Shown: piece after piece, positions 12,450 to 23,849 of the stretch
Layout of the letters: each line of letters begins with the position of its first letter
Position numbering within the stretch: position 1 is the stretch's first letter
Origin: Paralithodes platypus
Taxonomy: Eukaryota > Arthropoda > Malacostraca > Decapoda > Lithodidae
Reading direction: 5' to 3'
DNA: 64,000 bases
Assembly: GCA_032716605.1 (NCBI GenBank)
Contig: CM064506.1
Location: 20,928,894-20,992,893, forward strand
Translations under genes and position numbers: made by a program
The notes under the pieces: generated by a model
Told to the model about the DNA's origin: nothing
The model's input: the letters and a program-made list of their open reading frames with translations, nothing else
The model's database searches: none

Positions 12450-12796
12450 GTAGGGGAGATGGTCGGAGTTTTTGTTTTGGCCCCCCTTCAACCTCATGTT
12501 TAGCCCCAATAGTTTTGAGATTTTAAGACGTTCGGCCCATTAGTTTGGCGATTTTAAGACTTCACTCCTTTTCTGTGCCAATTTTAAGATTTTTCGTATC
12601 ACTTATGTATTGATTTTATATTGGCGAGCGATAGCGGCGAGCCTGTAATTTAGGAGAAACCGCCTTCTGCCGGGATTTCTTTTATCGGAAAATGTACAAA
12701 TTTATCTTGAAGGAGGGTGACTGATGAAGGTCTAGGGAGAAGGAAAAAAAAAAAAAAAGGATGAATAAATGAGGAAATAAATACACCCATCCCCCC
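12450..12796 (+). mobile_element. TTAA-A MITE
   Basis: Left end GTAGGGGAGATGG. Landmarks are CCCCCCTTCAACCTCATG, GGCGAGCGATAGCGGCGAG, ACCGCCTTCTGCCGG, TATCGGAAAATGTAC and CTTGAAGGAGG. The right end is CACCCATCCCCCC followed by TTAA (12797-12800). Confidence 0.75.
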
Positions 12797-12800
12797 TTAA

Positions 12801-13096
12801 CCCTCTCGGTAACATGGCGGATATTTACTTTTTTCCCCTTCCTTATACTACCCCTATCTGATCCGAGGTGGCCTTTTGAACTTCCCCCATTTTCAGTACA
12901 TTAGTTTAGCGATTACAAGACGCTTCACTCCATTCAGATGTAGATTATTTCTGGCCGAACGATAGCGAGCTTGCTTTAAAGGTAATGTCAATATATTTAT
13001 ACCGAAAAATGTACACATATATATATATATATATAATATATATTTTTTTTTAAAGCTTAGTGGAGACGTGGGCAACAAACTAAAAACCTCCCCTTA
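12801..13096 (+). mobile_element. degenerate TTAA-A/TTAA-C composite
   Basis: Begins TTAACCCTCTCGGTAAC, like a TTAA-C left end, then shows TTAA-A landmarks (CATTAGTTTAGCGATTA, GGCCGAACGATAGCGAGC, CCGAAAAATGTACAC) and ends CCTCCCC-TTAA. A poor copy with an AT run at 13018-13034. Confidence 0.45.
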
Positions 13097-13379
13097 AGTA
13101 AACCCCACTGAATGTTTATAGTTACAATAATGAAGCTACAACAGTGCGAGATTTATGTACATTATTTAGATTTACACCGCGCGAGGGTAAAAAATGTCTA
13201 TTACACGAGTCCCTGCTGTGCATGGCTAGGGTGGTTTATGGGGTGTGTTACCATATTTGTTACACCCATGTGCTATTTATTTATGTTAAAGCTGTGTTAG
13301 GTATCAACATTATATCAATTGTTCGTTTAAATAGTATACATTTAATATATATTATAATATGAGTGATGTGATCATATAA

Positions 13380-13389
13380 TTATATATCA

Positions 13390-13442
<53 letters not shown>

Positions 13443-13818
13443 CTATACATACTACGCTATGTACTGTGCATGACATTATCAGATGCTAAGATTATATATT
13501 TGATTAAACAAATATGTTCAGTGATATGGATGGCTGTAAATATCGTGAGTTTGGGAGTGTCATGTATATTTGTTTGAGTGGATCTGTGTGTGTGCCAAAT
13601 GGGGTTTACTATATCTAATGTTATGGGATGTATGTGGCTTATGTCTGTTTGTGTGTTTATTTTAGGTATTTGTATAAGGCCTGTGTGTTTGTGTGTGTGT
13701 CTTTGGTTGAGTGTGTGTGTGTGTGTGTGTTTGAGTCATGTGTGTGTGTGTGTGCATATGTGAGGTGGATGTACTGTATATGTGTGTGTGAGGCTAGCGT
13801 GTATGTGTGTGTATGTAT

Positions 13819-13858
<40 letters not shown>

Positions 13859-13983
13859 ATGTATGCGTGTGCGTGTGTATGTGTGTGTATGGATGGGGTG
13901 ATGTGTGTGCAACCTAAGTAGCTGGGCGGAGTCAGGTTCAGTAGCGAGGAATCCTATGTATGTATATTAGGAGAGGATTGGTC

Positions 13984-14038
<55 letters not shown>

Positions 14039-14040
14039 AG
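13380..14040. repeat. (AT)n and long GT-rich microsatellite tract
   Basis: (AT)n at 13394-13436, then TG/TGTA-rich sequence at 13560-13910 and a clean (GT)n at 13988-14035. Cys/Val-rich reading frames here are repeat translations. Confidence 0.9.
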
Positions 14041-14329
14041 TGAGTACATTCTGGTATAAACAGCAGTCAATTTATGGTTTTATTATCAACATTAAACTAT
14101 AAATCATGTATCAAGAAGAATGATTCACTTCGCACACAAATACTTATTTAATATGTGGTTAATTAATAGAAAAAAATAAACATTTATTCAATCGAAAATT
14201 TGTTTTCCTTTTAATTTGTGTTAAAACTCTCGTAATATTCTGTAATGGATATACTTTATTATGGGGAACACTTTAGTTATATTGAATACCATTATTGTGT
14301 CTATTTACAATATAAATGATTAAGGGAAA

Positions 14330-14390
14330 GATAACATACATACATACATACATACATACATACATACATACATACATACACACACACGCA
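14330..14390. repeat. (CATA)n microsatellite
   Basis: About 11 copies of CATA followed by a short CA run. Confidence 0.9.
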
Positions 14391-14610
14391 CACTATAGAT
14401 AGCGCCAACAAACTTGACAATTTTCTTGACCCCTTAACTTCTCAAAACTCAAAATGAATGAAAGCAATCGAGCTGACATTTCTATCATTAGGGAAGAGCC
14501 CACCAGGATATAGGTGTGGATATGCACAGCCAGTTTGCTCTAGTCCCTTTTGAGTTATGAAAAGTTAAGGGGTCAAGAAAATTGTCAAGTTCGTTGGCGC
14601 TACCTATAGC
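14391..14610. mobile_element. E-family MITE with long terminal inverted repeats
   Basis: Left end CTATAGATAGCGCCAAC then AACTTGACAATTTTC. The reverse complement of the right end reads CTATAGGTAGCGCCAAC then GAACTTGACAATTTTC. The arms match for about 45 bp and include GACCCCTTAACT. A second copy lies at 28693-28892 and an interrupted one at 32400-32930. Confidence 0.8.
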
Positions 14611-14615
14611 TTTAA

Positions 14616-14821
14616 CCCCTTCTGTACCGGCGACGTCTTTTAAATGATATTCTAGCCATATTTAGAGGATGTGTGCAGTTTAAGAAGGATCTGTGGTAGT
14701 AAAAAATGTAAAGTGAGATATTTCGAAGCCTGTTAATTGCTGGAGGCCTTTTTCAAACTAAACAAACTCGTCTAATATTAGCCATAATAAAGTTAAAAGG
14801 ACGGCACCGGTACTGAAAGGG
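14616..14821. mobile_element. TTAA-C MITE (piggyBac-like), intact
   Basis: Perfect TTAA duplications at 14612-14615 and 14822-14825 flank a 206-bp unit. Its ends are CCCCTTCTGTACCGGCG and (reverse complement) CCCTTTCAGTACCGGTG. TTAA targets and CCC-beginning ends are the signature of piggyBac-superfamily non-autonomous elements. No transposase is encoded. Confidence 0.85.
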
Positions 14822-14843
14822 TTAAAGAACATGCATAGCTTGA

Positions 14844-15206
14844 GGGGGTAGTGCTTGGTTTTTGGTCTATATATACATTTATTTATTTATGTTGTAGTGT
14901 CCTCGCTAGACCTCCATCAAGTTTAAAAAAACACCCCCTATACCCCTTTTCAAGATAAATTTGTACATTTTTCGGTAGAAAAATGTCCCGGCCGAAGGCC
15001 ATTTCCTTCTAAAATTACGGGCTCGCTGTCGCTTGCCAGGAAAAAAATCGACACCTAAATGGCCCGAAAGGTCTAAATATTGACGAAGAAATGAGGCAAA
15101 AGGTCTCTAAATCGCCAAACTAACGGAACGAACGTCTTAAAATTTCAAAACTAATATGCTAAACATGAGGGGGAAGGGGGTCCATAAAAAGCGACTACCT
15201 CCCCCG
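14844..15206 (-). mobile_element. TTAA-A MITE
   Basis: Left flank TTGA (14840-14843, probably a mutated TTAA), right flank TTAA (15207-15210). Ends GGGGGTAGTGCTT and (reversed) GGGGGAGGTAGTC. Contains TTTTTCGGTAGAAAAATG and GGGGGAAGGGGGTCC. Confidence 0.8.
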
Positions 15207-15279
15207 TTAAAAGGCCGCTAAGAGACACATACGACCTTAAACAAACACCTTAACGTTTTACGACATAATATCCTATAGG

Positions 15280-15510
15280 CCTGAGAGAGAGAGAGAGTGA
15301 ATGAGAGAGTGAGAGAAAGAGAGTGAGAGTGTGTATGTGTGTGAGAGAGTGTGAGAGTGAGTGAGTGAGTGTGTATGTGTGAGAGAGAGTGAGTGAGTGT
15401 GTATGTGTGTGTGAGAGAGAGTGAGTGAGTGAGTGTGTGTGTGTGTGTGTTTGTGTCAGAGAAAAAGAGAGAGAGTGAGTGTGAGACAGAGAGAGTGTGT
15501 GTGTGTACTT
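15280..15510. repeat. GA/GT low-complexity tract
   Basis: Interspersed GAGA, GTGA and GTGT runs. Confidence 0.85.
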
Positions 15511-15559
15511 ACTCTAGTTGTACTTACTCTAGTTGTATTGCGGGAGTGAGCATGCTCGT

Positions 15560-15965
15560 TATTTCCCGCCTCCTATATGCGTAGGTGTTATATGTATCGT
15601 TGGAATGGCTGTGGATGTGTGTGTAGTCTGTATTTTTTAGCCAATTGGCGACATCGGAAACGAAGGCTTAGGGTGGATCTGTATGGTACCATTCTCACTA
15701 TAGACGGTACCGTCTCGCCCGAAGGCTTAGGTAGCCATCAGCTTAGGTGAACCATATGATACCCATCTCGCCTTGTACCATTTTTGCCAACCCCAGATGG
15801 GACGTCACAACGTCGTCCACTTATTTCAGGTACCTATTTACAGCTAGGTGAACTGAGGCTAACACATGCAAGGAGACAAGCCCAATTTGTCTCCGCCCGG
15901 CCGGGGATTGAACCCCCGACCCCTCGTGTGTGAGACGAGAGCTCTACCTACTAGGCTACGGGCTG
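15560..15965 (-). mobile_element. tRNA-derived SINE, full length
   Basis: On the minus strand the head (15965 to about 15893) has tRNA A- and B-boxes: GTAGCCTAGTAGGTAGAG and GGTTCAATCCCCGG. Five acceptor pairs (GCCCG/CGGGC) are kept and two are broken. A body then runs through CTAGCTGTAAATAGGTACC and GTGACGTCCCATCTGG to a 3' end (about 15600) with CATTCCAACGATACA. The same 3' tail (GGAATGGCTGTGGATG on the + strand) ends another SINE at 55770-56042, although that head differs. Confidence 0.75.
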
Positions 15966-16012
15966 TGTATGTGTGTGTGTGAGTGAGTGAGTGAGTGAGT
16001 GAGTGAGTGATT

Positions 16013-16086
<74 letters not shown>
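15962..16086. repeat. (GT)n, (GTGA)n and (GA)n microsatellite
   Basis: Starts exactly at the tRNA-like 5' end of the SINE. About 34 GA units at 16018-16085. Confidence 0.9.
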
Positions 16087-16092
<6 letters not shown>

Positions 16093-16520
16093 CCTTTCAG
16101 TATATTGGTTATGAATCAACTCTGGCTAACATAAATCTATTTTACTAAGCTTGGGAAGGATCTATGAGAGTTAATGGGTAAGGGGTGTATTTTTCCGAAC
16201 CCCCTTCTCACTCATGTTGAGCTCCATACCCTTGGAGATTTTAAGATGTTCGCCCAATTAGTTTAGCGATTTTCTAGACCCTTTCACTTCATTTATTTGT
16301 CATTTTAAAGACCTTTCGTGCCATTTAGATGTCGATTTTTTTCTTGGTGAGCGATATCGAGCCTGCATTTTAGGAAGAACTGACCTTTGACCTGGGCATT
16401 TTTCTACCGAAAAAAAAAAAAAAAATTATCTCGAAGGTGGGTGTTGGGGGTATTGTTTAAAGCTTGATGGAGGTCTAGGGAGGAAACAAATACATGAATA
16501 AGTAAATGAAATAAACAAGA
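16087..16520 (+). mobile_element. TTAA-C left half cut by a TTAA-A MITE
   Basis: TTAACCCTTTCAGTATA (16088) begins a TTAA-C element. From about 16181 (TAAGGGGTGTATTTTTC) a TTAA-A copy follows with CCCCTTCTCACTCATG, GGTGAGCGATATCGAGCC, TTTTTCTACCGAAAAA and CTTGATGGAGGTCTAGGG. The right TTAA of both is not recognisable. Confidence 0.55.
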
Positions 16521-16779
16521 ATCTTTCCTAAAACATATTCTGTATGCGAGTAAAAAACGTTAATTTATTGATAGTTTTGTACATGTAAGAAGTGATTTGC
16601 CTGAAATTAAAATATATTATCTTGGAATTTGTATTTAATTCTATAGCAAAGCATTTTAGTATGTTTTACACATTGGAATGGATCAGGTGTTAATTCTATA
16701 AATATCTATGACATACTAATTGGAGATCTTTGTAACACTCATACATATTGCAAGTACATAATTATAAACATTCACTCAC

Positions 16780-16787
16780 TCTCTCTG

Positions 16788-16819
<32 letters not shown>

Positions 16820-17085
16820 TTTTCCCTCTCTCTCTCACACAGTCTTTAGCTCTTCACACACATAACACTCTCTAGCTCTTCACACATACACACTCTCCTC
16901 TCTCTCACACACACACACACACTCTTTATCTCTTCATACACTCTCTCACACACACAAACACCCACTACCTCTCTCTCTTACACACACACACACACCCACA
17001 CATACACTCTCTTTCACACACAAACACCCACACCCTCTCTCTCTCTCTCACACATATATACACACCCACACACACTCTCTCTGTT
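16780..17085. repeat. CA/CT low-complexity tract
   Basis: Alternating CACA and CTCT blocks with TTCACACA interruptions. Confidence 0.85.
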
Positions 17086-17214
17086 TCCCGTCAACCACAC
17101 ACTATACCCCCTGCCTTCACCACACGTGCTAATCTCTCGTATTACTCCAGATTAAACACAGTACCCACTTAACTATTGCATTATTCTGCTACTACACACA
17201 TTATTTCAGTCATA

Positions 17215-17767
17215 CATTCTATTAAACATATAATTGCTATACGGTACTGTATATTAAACATATAATTGCTATACGGTACTGTATATTAAACATATAATTG
17301 CTATACGGTACTGTATATTAAACATATAATTGCTATACGGTACTGTATATTAAACATATAATTGCTATACGGTACTGTATATTAAACATATAATTGCTAT
17401 ACGGTACTGTATATTAAACATATAATTGTTATACGGTACTGTATATTAAACATATAATTGCTATACGGTACTGTATATTAAACATATAATTGCTATACGG
17501 TACTGTATATTAAACATATAATTGCTATACGGTACTGTATATTAAACATAATTGCTATACGGTACTGTATATTAAACATATAATTGCTATACGGTACTGT
17601 ATATTAAACATATAATTGCTATACGGTACTGTATATTAAACATATAATTGCTATACGGTACTGTATATTAAACATATAATTGCTATACGGTACTGTATAT
17701 TAAACATATAATTGCTATACGGTACTGTATATTAAACATATAATTGCTATACGGTACTGTATATTAA
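17215..17767. repeat. 32-bp minisatellite, about 17 copies
   Basis: The unit is ATTAAACATATAATTG followed by CTATACGGTACTGTAT. Copies are almost identical: one C-to-T change (about 17428) and one 2-bp deletion (about 17549). Very low divergence points to recent expansion. Confidence 0.95.
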
Positions 17768-17825
17768 GTACATTATTGAGTTTGTTTTGTTTTGTTATTG
17801 TCTACTGTCCTTATTACATGCAATA

Positions 17826-17905
17826 TTTTTTTTTAATTTGTATGGAGACAAAAAGTAATGCTGCCTGTAACGAGTGTCTCCCCCAAAGCCAAAAGCTTAA
17901 CAGTG
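17826..17905 (-). mobile_element. LINE 3' tail fragment
   Basis: Poly-T (a minus-strand poly-A) is followed by the conserved 3' block GGAGACAAAAAGTAATG, CTGCCTGTAACGAGTG and TCTCCCCCAAAG. This matches the 3' end of the larger LINE at 22571-25515. Confidence 0.7.
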
Positions 17906-17914
17906 ATTTTTTTT

Positions 17915-18050
17915 TTTAGTTAAAATACGATTTCAGAGGCTATCAACCCTATTGGATTATTAAGCCAGCACACTGTAAGCCAAGAATATCATCAGGACTG
18001 GAGCCTCTCTGCGAGAACTCCAGCCCCTTGTGACTGACAGAGAGAGAGAG
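17915..18050. repeat. interspersed repeat shared with 43380-43560
   Basis: TTAGTTAAAATA, TCAACCCT-TTGGATTATTAAG, CCAGCACACTGTAAGCC and GAGAACTCCAG occur in the same order at 43380-43560, where the unit is tandemly doubled. Class unknown. A GA run follows (18039-18058). Confidence 0.6.
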
Positions 18051-18212
18051 AGAGAGAGATCCAGATGGCTGGAGTAAAATAGGAAAGAAGAGTAATTGGA
18101 CAGAGGAAGAACAAGCTGAGAAGTGAGAAGTACAGTAGAGAACTGAAAGTTCTCGGGCTCAACCAAGTTGCTTCATTGAGAGACAAATTCAAAAGGACTG
18201 AACACACGAAGT

Positions 18213-18370
18213 TTAAAGCCGTATTATTATCATTGTTTTTAGTTTGCTCCCTAGACCTCCATCAAGTTTTAATAAATACCCCCAGACCCCCCCCCCCCCT
18301 CGTGTAATATCTCGAAACCAATGTGGCTAAACATGAGGGAGAAGGGGGTCCAAAACACCCCCACTTACAT
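18213..18370 (-). mobile_element. TTAA-A MITE fragment
   Basis: Reverse-orientation landmarks TAGTTTGCTCCCTAGACC, CCATCAAG, then GGGAGAAGGGGGTCC. The centre is missing and a poly-C run (18286-18299) marks the join. Confidence 0.6.
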
Positions 18371-18424
18371 ATTATGTAGCTATGATAACACATTATTTAC
18401 ACTCTGCATGCCATGCCATCTACA

Positions 18425-18752
18425 AGTTATTTTTTATTAACCCCCTTCTTCCTCATGTTTAGCTCTAAATGTTTTGAAATCTTAAGGCATTCACCCGATT
18501 AGTTTGGCGATATTAAGACCTTTTGCCCCATTGTTCTGTCAACTTTAAGAATGTTATTGATAGAAATCTTGGCACCGCAACAACTCAATTTTAAGACCCT
18601 TCATGCCATTTAGGGGATACATTTTCTTGCTGACGAGCGATAGCGAGTCTGAAATTTAAGAGGTACCGAAAAAGTTACACATTTATCTCGAAGGGGGGCT
18701 TGTGTGTGTGTGTGTGTGTGTGTGTGTTTTTTTTTTTTGTGTGTGTGTGTGT

Positions 18753-18803
<51 letters not shown>

Positions 18804-18893
18804 TATTTTGTTGTGTTTATTTAACGCTTGATGTAGGACTATTGAGGAAACTAAAGAATGCAAAATAAACCCTTCCCCCTTAACTCCTTTATT
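18425..18893 (+). mobile_element. TTAA-A MITE carrying a (GT)n tract
   Basis: Landmarks CCCCCTTCTTCCTCATG, TTAGTTTGGCGATATT, GACGAGCGATAGCGAG and TCTCGAAGGGGG. A GT tract with a T interruption follows (18700-18802), then TTTAACGCTTGATG. The right end is CCCTTCCCCC-TTAA (about 18890). The microsatellite sits in the element's 3' half. Confidence 0.65.
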
Positions 18894-18954
18894 TGTTTTC
18901 CTATTTTGCAATTATAACTGTTTGGAATTATTTTTGGATAGAACTTAGTTATCA

Positions 18955-19165
18955 ATGAATAATATATATAGCTTTGTAGTTGATGTACAGTATAGACAAC
19001 TATATTCATATAATCGTTTCCAGTTATCATATATTAATATATATAGCTTTGTAGTTGATGTACAGTATAGACAACTATATTCATATAATCGTTTCCAGTT
19101 ATCATATATTAATATATATATAGTTTTGTAGTTGATGTACAGAAAATTATATTAATAAAAACGTT
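18955..19165. repeat. 75-bp tandem repeat, about 2.7 copies
   Basis: The unit starts AATATATATAGCTTTGTAG at 18961 and 19036. A third, truncated copy starts near 19111. Confidence 0.85.
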
Positions 19166-19373
19166 TCCAGAGATAAAACTTCCATGATTAGAAATAGATG
19201 AAGTCCACGAATGTGTATGGGTGGGCTAGAGACTATGGCATCCGAGTGTACTGTCATTTATTTTAGTCACCCCATAACTATTATAGCCAGAGTAACTTCT
19301 GTAGACGCTCTAGAATTAAATAAGGTGAACAAATATACACCCACATACAAGTAAAAGAAAATGGATAACTTAA

Positions 19374-19772
19374 GGGGAGATGGGTCCTTTTTATGGACCC
19401 CTTTCTCCCTCGTGCTTAGCCCCATTAGTTGTGAGATTGTACAAAGGAAATCAAGCAACAACAGGTCTAGTGACCCTTCTACGTTCTACCTATTAGTTTG
19501 GCGATTTTACATCTTTCGATCCATTTCGTTGTCAATTTTAAGACCTTTCGTGCCATTTAGATGTCGATTTTTTCCTATCGAGCGATAGCGAGCCACATTT
19601 GTAGAAACAGGCCTTCGGCCTGTAAATTTTTGGGTAAAAAAATGTAAAAATTTATCTTGAAGACGGGTCTTGGAAGTTAATTATTTTTTAAGCTTGATAA
19701 AGGTCTATGTAACAAACTAAAGAAATATATATAATAATGAAAGAAGGCCAATAAAAACGAGATAACCCGCCT
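19374..19772 (+). mobile_element. TTAA-A MITE, intact
   Basis: TTAA at 19370-19373 and 19773-19776. Left end GGGGAGATGGGTCC. Landmarks TTAGTTTGGCGATTTTA, GAGCGATAGCGAGCC, GGCCTTCGGCC and TTTATCTTGAAG. The interior carries extra sequence (about 19440-19490) absent from other copies. Confidence 0.75.
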
Positions 19773-19979
19773 TAAATAAGGTGAAAGAATATACTCCCTC
19801 ATATAAGTTAAATACAATGAAAAGCTTCAGAAAACGGAAATGGAAGTATGATGACATTAATTATTATCGAATTTTGGTAAAGGTATACTAAAGAATACAC
19901 TTTGAAGACGTAAGGGGAATGGAAGAATGATGATAAAGAGAGAGAAAAGAAGAAAAGGGGAAATACGAAGAGTAGAAAT

Positions 19980-20290
19980 ATTACAGGGAGATGGGTCGTT
20001 TCTCTAGATACCCTTCGCCCTCATGTTTAGCCTCCTTAGTTTTCATATTTCAAGATGTTTGCCCCATTAGTTTTGTCGATTTTATGACCTTCAGCCCCAT
20101 TTCCTTTACAATATTTAGACCTTTCGTGCTATATAAGTGTCGATTTTTTTTCCTGGCGAACGATAGTGAGCCTGAAATTCTTCTACCGAAAAATGTACAA
20201 ATTAATCTAGAAGGGGGATCTAATGGATGTTTTTTTAAAGTTTGATGGAGGTGTAGGGAGGAAACTAGAAAAAAACAATTAATAAATGAA
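19980..20290 (+). mobile_element. TTAA-A MITE, right end lost
   Basis: GGGAGATGGGTCGTTTC, CGCCCTCATGTTTAGCC, GGCGAACGATAGTGAGCC and CTACCGAAAAATGTAC are followed by a drift into GA-rich sequence. Confidence 0.65.
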
Positions 20291-20945
20291 AAAAAATTGA
20301 CAAAAAAGTGAAGAGGGGGAGGGAAAGGAAATGGCAGAATGCTAGAGAAGAAAGAGAGAGAACAAAAGAGGAAGGAAAACACGAAGAGGAGAATTATTAA
20401 GAGGGAAAGAGGAGGGGGGAGTAGGAGGGGGGACAGAAAGGAGGGGGACAGAAAGAAGGGGGGGGGGGGAGGGGTGAAGAAAGAAGAAAGGAAGAATGGA
20501 AATACGAAGATAATTATGAAGAGGGACAGAGGATAAAGAGGAGGAGGGGGAGAAAGGGGGGAACAGAGGGGAGGGGGAGGAAGAAAGAAAGAAGAAATTA
20601 GGAGGGAAAATACGAAGGAGAAATATTAAGAGGGAACAATTATAAGGAGGAAGAGGAAAAGGAGGGGAGGAGGGGAAGAAGGAAGAGGGGTGAAGGAAGA
20701 GGGGAAATACGAAGAGGAGAATAATTAAGAGGGCAAGACGATTAGGAGGAGGAGGGGAGGGGGGAGGGGAAGAAGAAGAGGGGGGGGGGGAATAAATAGA
20801 AAAGATTGGAGGAAGGAAAACACGAAGAGGAGAATTATTAAGAGGGAAATATGATAAGGAGAAGGGGGGGGGCAGAGAGGAGGAGGGGGGGGGGGGGAGG
20901 GGCAGAGAGGAGGAGGGGTGGGGGGGGGAGGGGGCAGAGGAGAAA
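20286..20945. repeat. purine-rich GA/G tract
   Basis: Nearly all-purine + strand with GGAGGGG and G runs up to about 14 nt, holding imperfect repeats of TACGAAGAGGAGAATTATTAAGAG (given as motifs TACGAAGAGGAGAAT and TATTAAGAGGG at about 20380, 20610, 20710 and 20825). Could form G-quadruplex or triplex structures. The Lys/Arg or Pro-rich reading frames are artefacts. Confidence 0.85.
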
Positions 20946-21274
20946 CAAGTGCTGCCAACTATGAGACATGATCCTTCGAGGAGGGCTATTCTGCACGCGT
21001 CTGCTAAACCCCATCCTCACCCCTCAAATTTCCTCCCCTCACCCTCACACACCACCAATTCCCCCATCATTCCCCCTATTGTAACACCACCAAACCCCAT
21101 TGTAAACCTTTAGTACGACCCTATACCTTGATTTGCCCGAGGGAGAAAGGGGGAGGTTGGGATGGTTAAGGGTTTGAGAGGCTGGGAGAGTTAAAGGATA
21201 ATAAACATGGGGATGGCAAGAGGGGGTATTGGTACGTGGCTATTGTGTCTCGTGTGCGGCCCATTTGACATATG

Positions 21275-21375
21275 GTGCTGGGTGGAGTGTGTGTGTACGT
21301 GTATGTGTGTGTGTACGTGTATATGTGTGTACGCGTGTATGTGTGCGAGTACGTGTGCGTGTGTGTGAAAGAAAG
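21275..21375. repeat. GT-rich microsatellite
   Basis: Interrupted GT/GTAC repeats. The sequence at 20946-21270 shows no gene. Confidence 0.8.
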
Positions 21376-21474
21376 AAAGAGGTTTAAAAGAAATTGTTAT
21401 TACAGTAGTTCAAATATCTTTCGGTGCATCCAAAAAGAGGTACTCAAAATTAAGTACACCAATGAGAATGCACG

Positions 21475-21575
21475 GATATGTATTATTTTAATCTACTTTA
21501 TTCGTTTCACTCCCAACACCAAACACCTCTCAATGAAATTAATGAAGGCACCTATAAAACACCTATTTGCACGTA
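21475..21575 (-). mobile_element. SINE 3' body fragment
   Basis: TTTCACTCCCAACACCAAAC, ACCTCTCAATGAAATTAATG match the body that follows the tRNA-like head of the SINE at 28225-28370. The head is missing here. Confidence 0.55.
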
Positions 21576-21874
21576 CGCAATCTATGTATTGTTAATTATA
21601 AGCGAAGAACACCTCGTATTAACAATCGTATTAACTCAAGTCTCCTAATCATGGGATCATATGTTTAACCCTATACTAAGCATTCTAACCACATTATGCT
21701 TTTCTCAGTTCGGAAGGCTCGAATTATACAGCCTAATCCAAGCAAAAAGAAAATGTTAGTATCGCTTTCAGTTTTTAGGATTCTTTGTGTCGACGCTACC
21801 TCGGGGCTACTATACTCCAATTGAAAAATTCGCCCCCCCCCCCCCCCCATGGTTCACTTTTTTGGTATATTTTT

Positions 21875-22155
21875 CATTTATTTATTATGCTTTCTAGTTT
21901 TCTCCATAGACCTCGATGAAACTTTAAAAAAAAAAAAAAAATCCAAGATAAATGTGTACATTTTTCGGTGCAAAAATGTCCCGGCAGAAGGCCGATTTCT
22001 CCGAAAACTACAGGCTCGCTTTCGCTCACCAGGAAAAAATCGACACCTAAATGGCACGAAAGGTCTAAAAAAATTACACAAATGGGGTGAAAGGTCTGAA
22101 AATCGCCAAACTAATGGAAAACAAATCTTAAAATCTCAAAACTAATGGGGGTAAA
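21875..22155 (-). mobile_element. TTAA-A MITE fragment
   Basis: TTTTCGGTGCAAAAATGT, CCCGGCAGAAGGCCG, CTCACCAGG, GGCACGAAAGG, then AATGGGGGTAAAACATG. The left end is replaced by a poly-C run (21834-21848). Confidence 0.65.
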
Positions 22156-22184
22156 ACATGAAGAAGAAAGGCTACAAGATTACA

Positions 22185-22470
22185 AAAGGATATATGGCAG
22201 TCAGAGGGTTAATTGAGTCTTTACTCTTTTAATTCCCACAAATTCTTCCTATGCTGTATAAAATCGTATAATGATAGCCAGAATAAACTGTCAAAATGCG
22301 CCATAATCTTCAAAGGTTAACTTGGCGGATATTTGACTCCCTTAGCAGCCCATTTCTCGATAATAAAGGGAATTATATTAAACTACGATGTCTCTGCATC
22401 CTATTATTGCCAAGTTTTCGTAATTGATTCCATAATTGGTTATACAAAATTTGTAATAGCGGAGTAATTA
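22185..22470. mobile_element. decayed TTAA-C half and F-family fragment
   Basis: GAGGGTTAATTGAG, CTTCCTATGCTG, AAAATCGTATAATGA and TAGCCAGAATAA fit the right half of TTAA-C. From about 22340, CTTAGCAGCCCAT, ACTACGATGTCTCTGCAT and CCAAGTTTTCG fit the F family. Both lack clean ends. Confidence 0.45.
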
Positions 22471-22651
22471 ATATGGGAATAAGCCAATTTCTGGCTCCAT
22501 CAATATATACAGTATATACTGTATATATACAGTATACCGGGTATATATATAGGACTATATATTTTTTTTTCTATGTGATTCAGGGAGGCAAAAGGCAGAA
22601 CTGCCTATAGCGAGTGCCTCCCCCATAGTTGAAAGAGTGACAAGGTCAAAA

Positions 22652-23626
22652 TCAAGGGACGTTCGAGCCAAAATGCCTGGACACACGGAGTTTGAAGCAA
22701 TTTAAGTCATAGGAAGAGGGAAAGACTGATTCTGGGAGAGAGTTCCAGAGCTCAGCTGTTGAGTAGAAGAAAGACTGAGAGTAACGTTTCACTCTCGGGC
22801 TGGAGAGCTGCACAGAGCAGGGTTGGGACTGAATTGCAAGACGGGTACCACGTGCCCTACGTAAAGGAGGTGGTATACACTGGGAAAGCTCTGAGGAACA
22901 CTGATTATTATAGTAGCGATAGAATAGCGAGAGAGAAGCAACATTGCGGCGGAGAGAGAGAGATTGCAGAGAGTTGGTGAGTGGACGGGAGTTAATGATA
23001 CGAAAGGCCTTCCTTTCAACTTTGTCTAGGAGAGCGGTGTGAGAGGAACCTCCCCACACATGTGAACAATACTCAATACAAGGACGCACTATGCCCCTGT
23101 ACAGAGCAAGAAGCTGTGCAGGGGAAAAGAACTCCCTTAGGCGGTTGAGCACACCCATCTTCTGGGAGGCTGCCTTAGCAAGACTGGTAATATGGTCCTT
23201 CCAACTGAGAGCAGAAGAAAAAGAGATACCAAGAATATTGAGAGAAGATGAAAGATTGATTTTTGTATTGTTGAAGAATAAGGGATAGTCCACTGGGAGT
23301 TCCTTACGGGTAGATAGATGGAGAAATTGGGTTTTGGAAGCATTAAAGGTAACAAGGTTTTCTCTGCCCCAATTGGAGATAGTATTTAGATCAGAATTTA
23401 AGAATTCTATGGCTTCATTACGTTTGTCATTGAGGGATTGCTGGCTGGGGCGTTCTGAAAAACTAATGGAGTAGTGTAAGGTTGAGTCGTCTGCGTATGA
23501 ATGGATGGGAATTGAGGTACAGTTGAGGAGATCATTTATAAAAATTAGAAAGAGAATTGGAGATAGGACAGAGCCCTGAGGCACACCGGAGTTTATAGGG
23601 TGAGGAAGTGAACAATGGCCGTCCAC
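22652..23626 (-). pseudogene. LINE reverse-transcriptase C-terminal part (open segment)
   Basis: A 324-codon open stretch, part of the LINE above. It holds RT motif B (SGVPQGSVLSP), motif C (YADD, the two metal-binding aspartates), thumb-like LNILGISFSSALSWK and the family's C-terminal LRRNVASLSLFYRYYN. The true reading frame stays open upstream to about 23760, so the start at 23626 is only the first usable start codon. It ends with a normal stop just before the 3' UTR. The open frame over almost 1 kb argues for a young insertion. Confidence 0.8.
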
Positions 23627-23849
23627 AACCGCGGCTATGGAACGGCCGGAAAGGAAATTAGAGACAAAGGCACAGATGGAGGGATAGAAACCGAAGGAGG
23701 GTAGTTTAGAAATTAAAGATTTGTGCCAGACTCTATCGAAGGCTTTCGATATGTCTAGTGCAATAGAAAAGTCTCACCGAAGTCTCGAAAGGAGGATGAC
23801 CAAGAGTTAGTAAGATATGAAAGAAGATCACCAGTAGAGCGACCCTTAA

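Noticed and set aside
15893..15965. Functional tRNA-Val-like gene (CAC anticodon position)
   Set aside because: Two acceptor pairs are broken and a SINE body follows; likely the tRNA-derived head of a retroposon.
22759..23288. + strand reading frames opposite the LINE
   Set aside because: Shadows of the minus-strand reverse-transcriptase frame.
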